A stretch of 64,000 nt of DNA from Neocallimastix lanati (nom. inval.) (GCA_016946835.1 JACVTC010000006.1:758501-822500); one strand, 5' to 3'. Counted from the stretch's first letter, positions 11,462-22,689 are shown. Program-made: numbers and translations. The notes: generated by a model from the letters alone, not told the origin.

Positions 11462-12306
11462 TTATTTAAGTTTTATGTTATCAATATCACTAAGTTCAAT
11501 ACCACCATCAGGAAGTTCAGAATAAGTGGGGAATTCATCTGGATTACTATAAATAGAGATTCTAAATAATCTATTTGATGTAGTGATATCAGTTGGATAG
11601 GCTACAAGTACTGGATTAGTGTCGGTTTTCATATACAGGGCATCATCGTCTGGATAGACGAACAAACGGTAATCTTTGTGAACTTGGCGACCTATGATAA
11701 TATCATAAGAAGGGTCGTCGTCATCCAATATATAGAAGGGAGCATTAATGACAAGATTTTCAAATTTTAAGCTTAAATTAATAACTTGATTAGTGGAGGT
11801 CATATTCTTTCCAGGGACTTTAAAGTAGTTTCTTTCAAGAATATGAACTTTATGATTTTTAGTATTTAATTCAAAAAAAGGCTTGTTAATGATGTTTACT
11901 TCTGCTCCTGTATCTACTAGTACTTTCACGACATGTTTATCAATAGAACCAATCACAGTGGCGATATTTGCTTTATTTATTAGATTTATTCTTTTTGTGC
12001 TAAGGTCATTTAAATTGAGTTCAACTACTTTTTCACTTACAGGAGTAGTACTTTTATAATCAGTGTAAATATTTTTAAAAACATTTATAAGAAAATCGGA
12101 GTCATTTTCGTCTAGGTTTGTATGGTGAACGGAATTGATTTTTCTAATATCTTTAGGGTTTAATTTTAAACCCTTAATGCATAAACGTCTTAATAGGGGG
12201 CTAACGGCAAATAGTTGAGCAAAAGTTATTTCGGCATTTGAATTGTTGAGGGCTTCAAAGAGGTCATATTCCTTCTTGTTATCTAGCATAAGAATAGTTC
12301 TAAGGA
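11462..12306 (-). pseudogene. gypsy aspartic protease region
   Basis: Bases 12289-11462 form an open frame of 275 codons. The second half contains KVLVDTGAEVNIINK, a retropepsin active site (D-T-G), then a beta-strand region ending in DIIIGRQ, the expected second motif. The N-terminal third looks like the end of Gag (KLNPKDIRKINSV). It directly precedes the RT. The catalytic residues are intact but the surrounding element is not. Confidence 0.8.
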
Positions 12307-12308
12307 AG

Positions 12309-13060
12309 TCATTGGATCTTCATCTCAGCGAAGCTTTTGGTCAAAGCTTCTAGATCGGATTCTTGAACATCCTTGTCTATTTTCTTTCGATCTTTCTCAA
12401 CTTTATTGAATTTATCTTCTGATAAGTTATAAGTTATTCTGTTTCCTTCTGATGAAGCTTCTTCTTTTAGGTATTCTGTTGAATTGTGTACTATCGTATT
12501 CATCATCGCTTACATAAGGTTCAATAGTTTCTTCGACCTTCAATGCAATATCGTATGCATCTTTTAATGATTTTGGTTGCATGGTCAATAACGCGTTAAA
12601 AACAGGGGTTCTCTTCTTACAAGCTTTTTTATATAAGAATCTCAATCTTTCTTCATTTGGCTTGTCTCTTTCGGATATTTCTAATAACAATTCTTTAAAT
12701 ATTTTATTAAACTCTTTAACGGAGTATTTACTAATTTCTATAGCTTCGAGTTTATGTAAATTAGCATTCGATATTTTGCTATTACTAAATGATTCCCCTA
12801 TTTTTGAAATAAAATCGGAAAGTGATAGGTCTTTATTTTCGTAATATATATCAATACTACGATCTTTAGTTTTGCCATAGGTAGCTAGTATCACGATTTT
12901 CTTTTTTCTTTTTCTGAAAGAGATAAATCTTCGAAGATATCTTCTACTTTCATCTTCCAACGGAAGAATTTAGTATCTCTTCTTCCTAGAGCGGCAATTT
13001 CTTTAGCCATGAGAGTGGCTTTTTCATAATCATTTTTTTTTTTATTGTTTTTGAAGACAT
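12309..13060 (-). pseudogene. gypsy Gag
   Basis: The likely start is the ATG at 13060-13058, giving MSSKTIKKK followed by an A-run where the frame slips, then ALGRRDTKFFRWKMKVED. Bases 12960-12427 continue with a helical Gag core ending MQPKSLKDAYDIALKVEETI, common at the end of gypsy capsid domains, and bases 12506-12309 continue in another frame with a charged tail. At least two frameshifts. No zinc knuckle is visible. Confidence 0.7.
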
Positions 13061-13577
13061 AAAATAAAACGGTAGATAATTTAAGAATATGGGGAATTGT
13101 GTGTTATATAATTAAGCTTTCTGGGGTAAGAGTGGTTCTCCACCACTTAATAAATCTTGGTTATAAATAGATTTATTTATTATTAAATTTTATATAAAAA
13201 TTTGATTATACTATATATAAGTATATTATATTTATTTTAATTATTCTTTCATTTAATATTATTAAAAAATTTTATTTATTCAAAAGAGAGAGATTAAAAA
13301 TATTTTTTTAAAATAATTATTTTTATATTCTAAAATTGGTGTAACAATAATATCCAATCAGTAATAATAATAAAATAATAATTATAATTTTATAATAAAA
13401 TATTCTTTAGAAATAATAATAAAATATTAAGAATTATTAATAGTTTATATATAATACTAATAAAATAATCTATTATTTTTTTATATCATAAATTTTTATA
13501 ATGAAATTAAAAAGTATTTTATATATAAATATATATAATTTTAATAAATAAACATAATAGTTATTATTTATCAATTT
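13061..13577 (-). other. leader and probable 5' LTR side of the gypsy element
   Basis: No ORF. On the minus strand TGGTGGAGAACC (13145-13134) is a primer-site candidate and sits in a hairpin (AGTGGT/ACCACT). Further right is AT-rich sequence that may be the 5' LTR; its ends could not be determined. Confidence 0.4.
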
Positions 13578-14585
13578 TGATACGGGGTGTCACTAAATAC
13601 CTTGTATTTCCTATTAAATACTTATAATAATAATAAAATAAAAACTATAATTAAATCTTATTATTAAAATCTTTTATTAATATCAAGTATAATAAAAATT
13701 ATTATTAAATATTCTTATAAATTTCTTTTATTAATATTAAAAATAATATAAATTATTATTAAATATTCTTTTATTAATATCAAATATAATAAAAATTATT
13801 ATTAAATATTCTTTTAAAATCTTTTATTAATATTAAATATAATAAAAATTATTTTTAAATATTCTAATAAAAATCTTTTATTAATATCAAATATAATAAA
13901 ATTATTACTAAATATTCTTATTAAAAATTATATAAAATTTAAATCATTACTAAATTCATATTTTTAATTAAGTATAATAAAAGACTATTTCAATAAATAT
14001 TTGATATAAAATACAGAATTATAAGTTTCTGTATAATATTTTCTAAACCTTTGAAATAAACTAAAAATAAAACAAAAATCAAAAATAAATTAAATCTTTA
14101 TTAAAATAAAAATGAACTAAAATACAGAAGAATTTCAATTATAAAATTGATCTAAAATACAGAAAATATCAATTCTGTATAATTCTCTCTTTGAAAACAA
14201 TATCAAGAAGAAGCTACCACCCGGAATGCCCTTCGTGATACAATCTCTAAATTAATTTTTATATTTTAATTTAATAAATGTTATTTTTTTTAAAAATAAT
14301 TTAAAATAATAGTTAAAAATTAAAATAAAATAGTTATAATAGTTTTTTTTTTATAAAGAATATATTAATAATAAATAAAATATATTAAAATAAAAGTATA
14401 AAAAGAAGAATAAATTTCTTTCTTTTTAATACTTGGAACAAATAATTTTAATTTTAAATTTAAATAAAGAATATTTTAAAATTTAATTTTTTTTTCTTGT
14501 TTCCAAATTTATTTTTATAGTTATGTGTTAATATTTATTTTTTTTTGTTTTGAATATCTTAGTGTTTCAACCCCAGCCCGTATCA
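13578..14585 (+). repeat. solo LTR C, TGATACGG family
   Basis: TGATACGGGGTGTCACTAAA to CCCCAGCCCGTATCA, GC box at about 14214 (CTACCACCCGGAATGCCC, one change from A and B). Flanked by ATTT on both sides (13574-13577 and 14586-14589), a 4-bp target duplication. Shorter than A and B because of fewer AT-rich internal repeats. Confidence 0.85.
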
Positions 14586-15429
14586 ATTTGTGTTACGATA
14601 CAAATAATAAATAAAAAAATATATAAAAAATTAAATAAACTATTAAGGTTAATTAATGAATAAATAAGAATAAAATATTAAAGTATTAAAATATATAATA
14701 ATGAAATTAAATAATGTATAAATAACTAAATTATTTAAAATAATGTATTAATTGTATTTATTTAATATTGTAATAGTAAACAATTAGATATTTTATTATA
14801 AATAATTAAAATTATATTTATTATTATTTATATTTTTATTATAAAATTTTTATTATACTTTATTATATTATATTTTTATTATTATCTTATATTAAATATT
14901 ATATTAAAATTATATTTTATTATATTTTATTATTATAAAATTAATATATTTTTGTTATTATATTTTTATTATATTTTATATTTTTATTTTTACTCCATTC
15001 AAATAAATGTTTTAAAGATATAAAAAGAACAAAGTAAAACAATACTTTAGTTCTTCCTCTTCTTTCAACTTTATTTTTATATTTTTCTTTTAATTTTTCG
15101 AGAATGAATTATTAAATATTTTTAATTAGAATAATTAAATAATTAAATAAATAAGTAAAATTAAATTATTCTCTTAATAAATTGTTAAGTTTTGTTTTTT
15201 TTGTGTTTTTGTTACGATTAAGGATAAAAATAATTTTGGTTAGTTTTAAATATTTAGATTGTTAAGTAAAATAGTTATAATTTTAAAGATAAAATTTATT
15301 AAATTATTTATTTAAGTTATTAATATTAGAATAGTTAAAATAATATTTATTTTTATTAGAGAAAAATTAAAATTTAATTATTAGAATATATTATTTTTTT
15401 TAAAATAATCTTCAATTATGTACCATTTG
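14586..15429. other. AT-rich spacer with no gene seen
   Basis: About 840 bases between LTRs C and D. Because C has its own target duplication, this is not the internal region of a C-D element. Nothing recognisable on either strand. Confidence 0.5.
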
Positions 15430-16326
15430 TGATACGGGGTGTCACTAAATACCTTGTATTTCCTATTAAATACTTATAATAATATAATAAAAATTATTAT
15501 TAAATCTTATTATTAAAATCTTTTATTAATATTAAATATAATAAAAATCATTATTAAATATTCTTTTAAAATCTTTTATTAATATTAAATATAATAAAAA
15601 TTATTTTTAAATATTCTAATAAAAATCTTTTATTAATATCAAATATAATAAAAATTATTACTAAATATTCTTATTAAAAATTATATAAAATTTAAATCAT
15701 TACTAAATTCATATTTTTATATTAAGTATAATAAAAGACTATTTCAATAAATATTTGATATAAAATACAGAATTATAAGTTTCTGTATAATATTTTCTAA
15801 AACCTTTGAAATAAACTAAAAATAAAACAAAAAACAAAAATAAATTAAATCTTTATTAAAATAAAAATGAACTAAAATACAGAAGAATTTCAATAATAAA
15901 AATGATCTAAAATACAGAAAATATCAATTTTGCATAATTCTCTCTCTGAAAACAATATCAAGAAGAAGCAACCGCCCCGGAATGCCCTTAGTGATACAAT
16001 CTCTAAATTGATTTTTATATTTTAATTTAATAAATGTTATTTTTTTTAAAAATAATTTAAAATAATAGTTAAAAATTAAAATAAAATAGTTAAAATAGTT
16101 TTTTTTTATAAAGAATATATTAATGATAAATAAAATGTATTAAAATAAAAGTATAAAAAGAAGAATAAATTTCTTTCTATTTAATACGGGGAACAAATAT
16201 TTTAATTTTAATTTTAAATAAAAAATATTTTAAAAATTAATTTTTTTGTTTCCAAATTTATTTTTATGTGTTAATATTTATTTTTTTGATTTGAATATCT
16301 TAGTTTTTCAACCCCAGCTCGTATCA
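15430..16326 (+). repeat. solo LTR D, TGATACGG family
   Basis: TGATACGGGGTGTCACTAAA to CCCCAGCTCGTATCA. GC box at about 15969 with changes (AACCGCCCCGGAATGCCC). Left flank TTTG and right flank TGAA do not match, so it may be an older copy or the product of recombination between elements. Confidence 0.8.
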
Positions 16327-16742
16327 TGAAGATAAAAGAGAATCTAAAATTTATAAAACTTTGAATTTTTTTTGGAAAAATTATTTAATTTTTTTACTTA
16401 ATTACACAAATTTTATACAAAAAGAAAATTTTTTTTTGTGAAACTTAAAAATCGTAAATTTTATTTGTTATAATAAAACATTTATTTTTACTTATAATAA
16501 TAAAAATAATAATAAAATATATATATATATATATATTGTTAAAATATAACAAAATCTATTTTGAAATATATTAAATTAAATTTTATTTTGAAATTCATTG
16601 TTAATAATATTTTCGTTATTTGTAATAAATTATTTTATACATGTAAAATATTTTCATTGTATTATTATTAAGCCACACGTAGTATAAAATGAATGTAATT
16701 TTCCAAAATTTTATATCTGTATCAATTGATAAATTTAATAAA

Positions 16743-16949
16743 TGTCAGAAATATAAATATTAAGGTTTATAATCATATTAATTTAAGGAGTGATGTTATA
16801 TTTCAATGTATTTATTGTGAAATATATGACCAATGATAATAATAAGCCACATATTAGTATAACTATAAATATTCTCGAAATGTATAAAATTAAATGACAT
16901 ACAGTTATCCATTTATTTATAAAAAATAAAGAGATTCTTAATTTTAATA
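16743..16949 (+). repeat. 5' LTR of G
   Basis: 207 bp. Differs from the 3' LTR at 31985-32193 by three substitutions and one TA insertion by eye. Confidence 0.85.
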
Positions 16950-16966
16950 GATTAAGAGTCTCAATC
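16950..16966 (+). other. primer-binding site of G
   Basis: GATTAAGAGTCTCA directly follows the 5' LTR. The same 14-mer follows the 5' LTRs of H, J and L. Its complement TGAGACTCTTAATC matches the anticodon arm of tRNA-Lys(CUU) rather than a tRNA 3' end. Confidence 0.7.
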
Positions 16967-17257
16967 TCACCAGATTTAGCAAGAAACAAAGTTAAATAAG
17001 TTTTTTTTTTTTGAAATAAAGAATTTATTTTTATAAATTTCGATATTTCTTGTAAATTAACAATAAAAGAAATATATTTTCATAAAAAGAATTAAAATAA
17101 TTAAAATAATTAAAATAATTAAATATTCAAATAAAAATAAGCCCATAAAATTTCACAACATATAAAGAAAATAAAATAAAATTAAAATTAAAATAATTTA
17201 AAAAATATGAATATAAAATATTAAAAATCATCTAATATTAAGCTGTAAAAAATATTG

Positions 17258-17557
17258 TCAGCTAATTATTAAGATGAAAATGTAATTAAATAAATTAATA
17301 AAACAATAGTCAGCTAATTAAGTTGAAAAATATATAGTCAACTAATTAAGCTGAGGAATAAAATAAGATAATAGTCAGCTAATTAAGTTGAAAAATATAT
17401 AGTCACCTAATTAAGCTGAGGAATAAAATAAGATAATAGTCAGCTACATATATGTAAGCTGAAAATATAAATGTAAAAGTAAATATAAAATAAATATAAA
17501 AATAAAGTTTTATATAATATAAAATAAATCCTAGTTGAAAAATTAGTCAACAGGATT
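17258..17557 (+). repeat. hairpin array in the leader of G
   Basis: Short hairpins of the form TCAGCT-AATTA-AGTTGA recur at 17258-17277, 17310-17326, 17338-17354, 17375-17391, 17403-17419 and 17440-17462; the last extends to a longer stem around ACAT/ATGT. Part of the array is a 65-nt direct duplication. A separate hairpin AATCC(T)/GTTGA...TCAAC/GGATT lies at 17527-17557. Some variants keep pairing only with a G-T pair and others lose one pair, so selection on structure is not proven. Confidence 0.6.
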
Positions 17558-18106
17558 ATAAAATAAAATAAAATTTTTGTTATGACATAATATATGATTA
17601 ATAATAATAACATATATAAAAATAATATATATAAGTTTATATCGCGATATAATAAAAAAAGAAAAAAAAAATTAATTATCTTTATTATGATAATATAAAT
17701 AACTATTTTTAATGATAAAGATGTACTTTTTGTAATATAATAAAATTAAATAATGATATTATTAATAACTCATGATAATAAACATTTCAGTCAACATAAA
17801 AAATTAAATAATCAACAATATAAATATTAATATATCAATATTATGTAATAATTAATATGACTAATTAGAAATAAAATTATTTAATAATATATTTCTTTTA
17901 TCAATATATAAAGCACATGAATAACTATATATTTATAAAAATAGTTAAAATTAATAAGTATAATATAATAATTTCCAATAAAACTTATGCATAATTAATT
18001 CAAAAATTAAAAAAAAGGGAGAAATATAAAGGAGAGTATATTTTATTGTTATTTAAATATAAATATTTTATGTTATTATATTTTAAAACATTTATTTAAA
18101 TTAATA
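17558..18106. other. internal sequence of G with no gene seen
   Basis: AT-rich. A purine stretch near 18010-18040 is the only unusual composition. J inserts at 18112 after the target site AAATC (18107-18111). Confidence 0.5.
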
Positions 18107-18111
18107 AAATC

Positions 18112-18423
18112 TGTTAGAAATAAAGTTTAATATCTTAAATAATGAATAATAATTTGGTATATTTAACTTGGATTAGTATATTTATTTATATTTAATTATA
18201 AATTAAATATGTATGTTATGTAGATGTATGAGGCGCATGCTTGATATACATCAGAGTTTTACATGTATAAACAAATATAGTTAAATTAAATTTTTAAGAA
18301 ATGTAAATGATTATAATCATACAATTAAAACTAAAGTAACCTTTAACAAAAATAGAATAATAATTATATATAATTAATAAAGTGATCACACATTCTAAAA
18401 TTAAAAAACATAAATTCTTAATA
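18112..18423 (+). repeat. 5' LTR of J
   Basis: 312 bp, begins TGTTAGAAATAAAG and ends TTCTTAATA. The sister family L ends CTTAACA, so the terminal CA has probably mutated to TA here. Confidence 0.85.
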
Positions 18424-18440
18424 GATTAAGAGTCTCAATC
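18424..18440 (+). other. primer-binding site of J
   Basis: GATTAAGAGTCTCAATCAGC follows the 5' LTR directly. Same tRNA-Lys anticodon-arm complement as in G, H and L. Confidence 0.7.
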
Positions 18441-18595
18441 AGCTCAATAATCTTACCACAATAACTAAACGATTATTAATAAAACATTAAAAAACATTTT
18501 TACCGAAATTTAAAAATTAAATTAATTTTGAAATTTCAAATTTAGAAAATTAAAATTTAAAATTTAAATTACATTCAACATAAAAATCATAAGAA

Positions 18596-19621
18596 ATGGA
18601 AGACAATTCAATTAACGTAGTTAATACTACTGCTACCAAAAGAGAACTCACACCGAGCTACTATCCATTGTGGGCCTCAGAAATGGATCTCATGTTAACA
18701 TCTAAAGGTTTAGATGATCATATATACGAAGAGAATGTAAAGATGATCACCGAAAATTCGCCTGACTATAAGAAGGGCCATTGTAAGAAAGTCAGAGGTT
18801 CAACTAAATATTACTATGCCGAAGATGTCACTGATGAAATGATTAAAAATGATAACAAAACAAAATTTTTAATCAGTACCAATCTTGACGATAAAACCAA
18901 AAGTACAATAGATTTTAAGAATAAAACCGCTTACGAAGTTTGGAACCACTTACAAGGACTCTTTGTAAAGAACAACGAAGAAATAAAATTAGAAACAGTC
19001 AAAAAGTTGAATACTTTAAAATACAATATAAATGATGATTTTGGAATATTTCTTTCCAAATTATTAAATACAATTGACAAGTTAGAAGAACTAGGTGAGT
19101 TAATAAGTGACGAAAGAAAATTTAATTATTTATATAATGCACTACCCAGCGACATTGTTCAATTAACCAATGTGATATCATACCAAGATGACTGGAAGAA
19201 ATGTTGTGAGCAATTAAAAAAGACTATTCCAAGATTAAAGTATTTACGAAGTTTAAAAAGTGATCAAGAAAAAATTAAGGTGTACAATTCAGAAATAAAC
19301 AATCAACAAAATAACAAGAGGAAGGTTATATGTTTCAAATGTGGCAAAGCAGGCCATATAGCACGTGACTGTAGAGTCAAAACCCTCAGAAGAAGACAAA
19401 ATAGCTACAAAAGATACAATAACTACAAAAGAAAATATGAAAATAAAGACCAAAGAAAGAAAAAAGAAAAGTACCATGCTGATAATGTTAAGGTAAACCT
19501 GGATAAAGAAGAAAGAGAAAACTATAATGAGATTTTTGATAATGCGTTATCCATCGATTATAATGATGATAATATAAATCAATCGAATAGCGCAATTTCT
19601 GATATCAAGAAATTTCGTTGA
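18596..19621 (+). CDS. copia Gag of J
   Basis: 341 codons, uninterrupted. It makes the capsid protein that packages element RNA in virus-like particles. Residues about 20-220 form the copia Gag core (YYPLWASEMDLML, KTAYEVWNHLQGLF, ERKFNYLYNALPSDIVQL, DDWKKCCEQLKK). A CX2CX4HX4C zinc knuckle, CFKCGKAGHIARDC, has Cys246, Cys249, His254 and Cys259, followed by a basic tail. The ATG at 18596 lies 172 nt after the primer site and is the first good start. The frame ends at a TGA; the next frame (+1) continues as EWSKPEGQNLSYYTAQ into the protease, so either a frameshift signal or, more simply given the decay downstream, an indel separates them. Confidence 0.85.
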   Translation: MEDNSINVVNTTATKRELTPSYYPLWASEMDLMLTSKGLDDHIYEENVKMITENSPDYKKGHCKKVRGSTKYYYAEDVTDEMIKNDNKTKFLISTNLDDKTKSTIDFKNKTAYEVWNHLQGLFVKNNEEIKLETVKKLNTLKYNINDDFGIFLSKLLNTIDKLEELGELISDERKFNYLYNALPSDIVQLTNVISYQDDWKKCCEQLKKTIPRLKYLRSLKSDQEKIKVYNSEINNQQNNKRKVICFKCGKAGHIARDCRVKTLRRRQNSYKRYNNYKRKYENKDQRKKKEKYHADNVKVNLDKEERENYNEIFDNALSIDYNDDNINQSNSAISDIKKFR

Positions 19622-19782
19622 ATGGAGTAAGCCAGAAGGGCAAAATTTAAGTTATTATACTGCCCAAAACCAAAAACCCAATATTAATAACAGTAACATC
19701 ACAATATAGACTTTAGACTCTGGGGCGTCATATCACATGACCCATGTCAGAGAAATTTAGTGGATTAACATGATCACCATAT
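19622..19782 (+). pseudogene. N-terminal half of J protease, interrupted by K
   Basis: In frame +1 to Gag the sequence reads NITI-stop-TLDSGASYHMTH. D-S-G-A-S followed by H-M is the copia protease active site. The stop TAG stands where copia proteases usually have Trp (W-x-LDSGAS), so it is probably a TGG to TAG change. A second TAG follows after VREI. The sequence breaks at 19782 where element K is inserted and resumes after 22689 as IHFANGDVVESKLIG. Confidence 0.75.
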
Positions 19783-20160
19783 TGCGGGACTTTTATGTGC
19801 AATAATTTATAAGAAGTGGGTTTTAAATAATGGTAGTTTAGTAAATTTTATTAATAATATTATAATATTCGTACAATTAAAAATAATAATTCTAATTCCT
19901 AAAAATTTACAAGAGAGTTCTCTATTTCTAATATAAATAATTTAATTTATAAGAAATAGGTAATATATTAATTATATATTCTAATATATAGAAATATATA
20001 AATTTTATATGAAATAAAGTATTATAATTATTATAATTATAATAATATATATTGAAATAAAATAAAATAAAATAATTATTATCAAAAAGATATAAATTTA
20101 ATATTTAATAATTATTATTAAATATACAAATATGTTACTACACATATTTGTTTTATATCA
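19783..20160 (-). repeat. 3' LTR of K
   Basis: 378 bp, left copy; 3' with respect to the minus-strand gag. A short purine tract AAGGGCA lies just upstream in the sense direction. Confidence 0.85.
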
Positions 20161-20189
20161 GAAATGCCCTTGCTAAAAATTAAACTATA

Positions 20190-21530
20190 TATTTTTTTTA
20201 TAAAAGAAAATATAAGGTTTAATTAAAATAAATAATAATTTTAAAATTTTATTTTCTTTTATATTTATAATTCCTATTTGTCCGTTTGGTATCTACGCGA
20301 TTGTTGCTATATTTAATAATCTCCTTTAACGCGATTTCAGGTTTGGGCATCATAATTTTATAAATATTTATTTTATTTTTATCATTATTTTGAATATAAA
20401 TATATGGAATTTTAATTATTTTTTTAATTTTATTATTTTTTATTTTCTTATCACTATCTATATTTATAATATTACTAAAATCAACCGGTGAATTATTATT
20501 ATTAATTTTTCTTTCTTTTATATTAGTAATATTATTAACTGAATAATTTTTTTTTATAAATTGTTCATTTTTATTAGTATTTTGAAGTAATTTGAATATT
20601 ATTTATTTTTGAATTTTTATTATCAATAATTTTTGATTCTTTAGTCAAACTACTGTTAATATTATCAACTTGTACAGATTCTTTAATATTTATTTCTTCA
20701 TTTACATTTTTATTACAATTTTTCTTATAAATTATATTTTTAGAATTCTCAATAATATCATTATTATCTTTATTCTTTTTACTATTTAAATTATTATCTT
20801 CATTATTATCAATAGTTTTAATTTTTATTGTTATAATATTATTAATTTCTATATTATTATTTTGATTTTTCTTAATATCATCATTACCATTGGAATTATT
20901 TTTATTTTCTTCTTTAGTAATTATACTATTATTATTTGTTTCACATTTTCCATTATTAGCATTTCCTATTTTATTTCCTCTGAAATTATCCATTTTTAAC
21001 GCGTTTAATTTATTTTGTTCTACGTTTACTGTTTTATCCAACGCGTCATTTTTATTATTGTTAATATTATTATTTGTAACCAAATTAGATATACTATTAT
21101 TGACAATATTATTGATTGAATTATTATTAATTACATTTTCATTAATATTATTAATATTGTTACTATCTTTATTTTTGTCATTTCCTGTATAATTATTGCC
21201 TTTATTACTATTATTAATTGAATTATTATTTAAATTTGATATTAAAATTTTCCTTTTTCTTAAATTGTAAAAATTATTATTACTGTTATTATAATTTTCA
21301 TTGCTAATACTTAAATTATTGTTATTATCATTATTCATATTAAATCTTCTATAATTCCTAAAATTTCTCTGATTACTATTTCCACTCCATGTGTTAAATG
21401 TATTATCATTATAATTCCTATAATTACTATTAACAATGTATCCATTGTAGTTGTTGGAAGAACTGTTAATAGATATTCTATTATTTCCTTTATTCAATGA
21501 ATTACTAAAGTTATTAATATATGTATCCAT
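20190..21530 (-). pseudogene. Asn-rich C-terminal part of K Gag
   Basis: Bases 21530-20574 are an open frame of 318 codons, about half Asn, Ser, Ile and Lys, with no recognisable fold. After a frameshift the minus strand reads on to about 20230 with a less biased tail (IPYIYIQNNDKNKINIYKIM, then PKPEIALKEIIKYSNNRV), which looks like genuine protein sequence. The low-complexity part is probably a disordered linker. It follows the Gag start at 21908-21615 after one or two frameshifts. Confidence 0.55.
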
Positions 21531-21614
21531 TGGTTGTATATTAGATGAATAATTTTTATAATTATTTAAACTTTTTTTATTTCTTGAAATTCTTGTAATA
21601 TATTTTCATAATTG

Positions 21615-21908
21615 TTATCCCTTTGGTTTTCCCTCCAATATCTTTTTTTTATGAGCAACACATTCATCTAAAGTAAGAGTTCTATTTACCTCTCTTACTT
21701 TTTCCATAATTACCTTTACGATGTCATCTTCAGCAGCCATAATTATGTAACTAAATTTATCTTCATCGGTAGTAATACCTTCCTTCTTAAACCAATCATT
21801 AATTTTAAACTTCCAAATTTCAGCATTTCTATTAGATCCAGTAATTCTTGGAAGGGACCCAGTGTCTACCCGATGGCCAGTAAAATTGCTATTTCTCATT
21901 GTTAACAA
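21615..21908 (-). CDS. N-terminal Gag domain of K
   Basis: 97 codons: RITGSNRNAEIWKFKINDWF, then KEGITTDEDKFSYIIMAA, then VKVIMEKVREVNRTLTLDEC. This resembles the start of a gypsy-type capsid (a short helical region after a W-x-F-x-x-D/N-W motif). ATG at 21908 is the first start after the primer site. Upstream, at 22008-21975, the sense strand has a run of 34 A. It ends at a TAA; similar protein resumes in another frame (NYENILQEFQEIKK), so the stop results from an indel. Confidence 0.6.
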   Translation of the reverse strand: MLTMRNSNFTGHRVDTGSLPRITGSNRNAEIWKFKINDWFKKEGITTDEDKFSYIIMAAEDDIVKVIMEKVREVNRTLTLDECVAHKKKILEGKPKG

Positions 21909-21972
21909 TTAATTAATAATAATAATAATGTTTCTTAATTAAAATTATATATTTTAAAAATTTATATATAAT

Positions 21973-22012
<40 letters not shown>

Positions 22013-22286
22013 AATGATTAAATCTCCAAATATTAATATATTTTAAAACAATTTATTTTATCTATACTAAAATGAATTAAATAACTTATATTGTATAACT
22101 TTCTCTTCACCAAAGATAATATAACTATAAATAACCAATAAAAAAAATTAAAAATTTATATCCTAAACAGTATATTTTAATTAATCCTAACTGAAGAGAA
22201 TTTATGTAAATATATACGGATATATAATTAATTAACAAAATTACTAAACACCACTACTTATAAATTACTTTTTACACTGCACATCA

Positions 22287-22301
22287 CCGATATCTCCACC
22301 A
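22287..22301 (-). other. primer-binding site of K
   Basis: On the minus strand TGGTGGAGATATCGG lies 10 nt inside the 5' LTR and starts with TGG, complementary to a tRNA 3' CCA. Identical to 8174-8188. Confidence 0.6.
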
Positions 22302-22311
22302 ATTTTTGATA

Positions 22312-22689
22312 TGCGGGACTTTTATGTGCAATAATTTATAAGCAGTGGGTTTTAAATAATGGTAGTTTAGTAAATTTTATTAATAAAATTATAATATTCG
22401 TACAATTAAAAATAATAATTCTAATTCCTAAAAATTTACAAGAGAGTTCTCTATTTCTAATATAAATAATTTAATTTATAAGAAATAGGTAATATATTAA
22501 TTATATATTCTAATATATAGAAATATATAAATTTTATATGAAATAAAGTATTATAATTATTATAATTATAATAATATATATTGAAATAAAATAAAATAAA
22601 ATAATTATTATCAAAAAGATATAAATTTAATATTTAATAATTATTATTAAATATACAAATATGTTACTACACATATTTGTTTTATATCA
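22312..22689 (-). repeat. 5' LTR of K
   Basis: 378 bp, right copy, 5' with respect to gag. Confidence 0.85.

Larger units (their letters stand above)
8909..13145 (-). mobile_element. decayed Ty3/gypsy retrotransposon (gag-PR-RT-RH-INT)
   Basis: Reading leftward from 13060 the minus strand encodes gag, protease, RT, RNase H and integrase in the normal Ty3/gypsy order, each in a separate frame because of frameshifts and stops. A primer-site-like TGGTGGAGAACC lies at 13145-13134 between the supposed 5' LTR and gag. The LTRs could not be delimited. No chromodomain follows the integrase, unlike element I. Several Trp or Tyr codons have become stops, so it is inactive. Confidence 0.85.
19783..22689 (-). 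mobile_element. gag-only LTR element K inserted in J protease
   Basis: Identical-length LTRs of 378 bp at 19783-20160 and 22312-22689, with two differences by eye. On the minus strand they begin TGATATAAAAC and end AGTCCCGCA. The target site is ATAT on both sides (19779-19782, 22690-22693), a 4-bp duplication. The primer site TGGTGGAGATATCGG is at 22301-22287 (minus). The only coding sequence is a Gag-like region (21908-20190); there is no protease, integrase or RT. It is therefore non-autonomous and must have moved with enzymes supplied in trans. Confidence 0.85.

Noticed and set aside
13578-16326. LTRs C and D as the two ends of one element
   Set aside because: C has its own matching 4-bp flanks (ATTT), and the 0.84-kb interior has no primer site or polypurine tract.
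20890-21192. Plus-strand Leu-rich 100-codon frame resembling a membrane protein
   Set aside because: Antisense of the Asn-rich K Gag; AAT/AAC codons read as ATT/GTT/TTA on the other strand.
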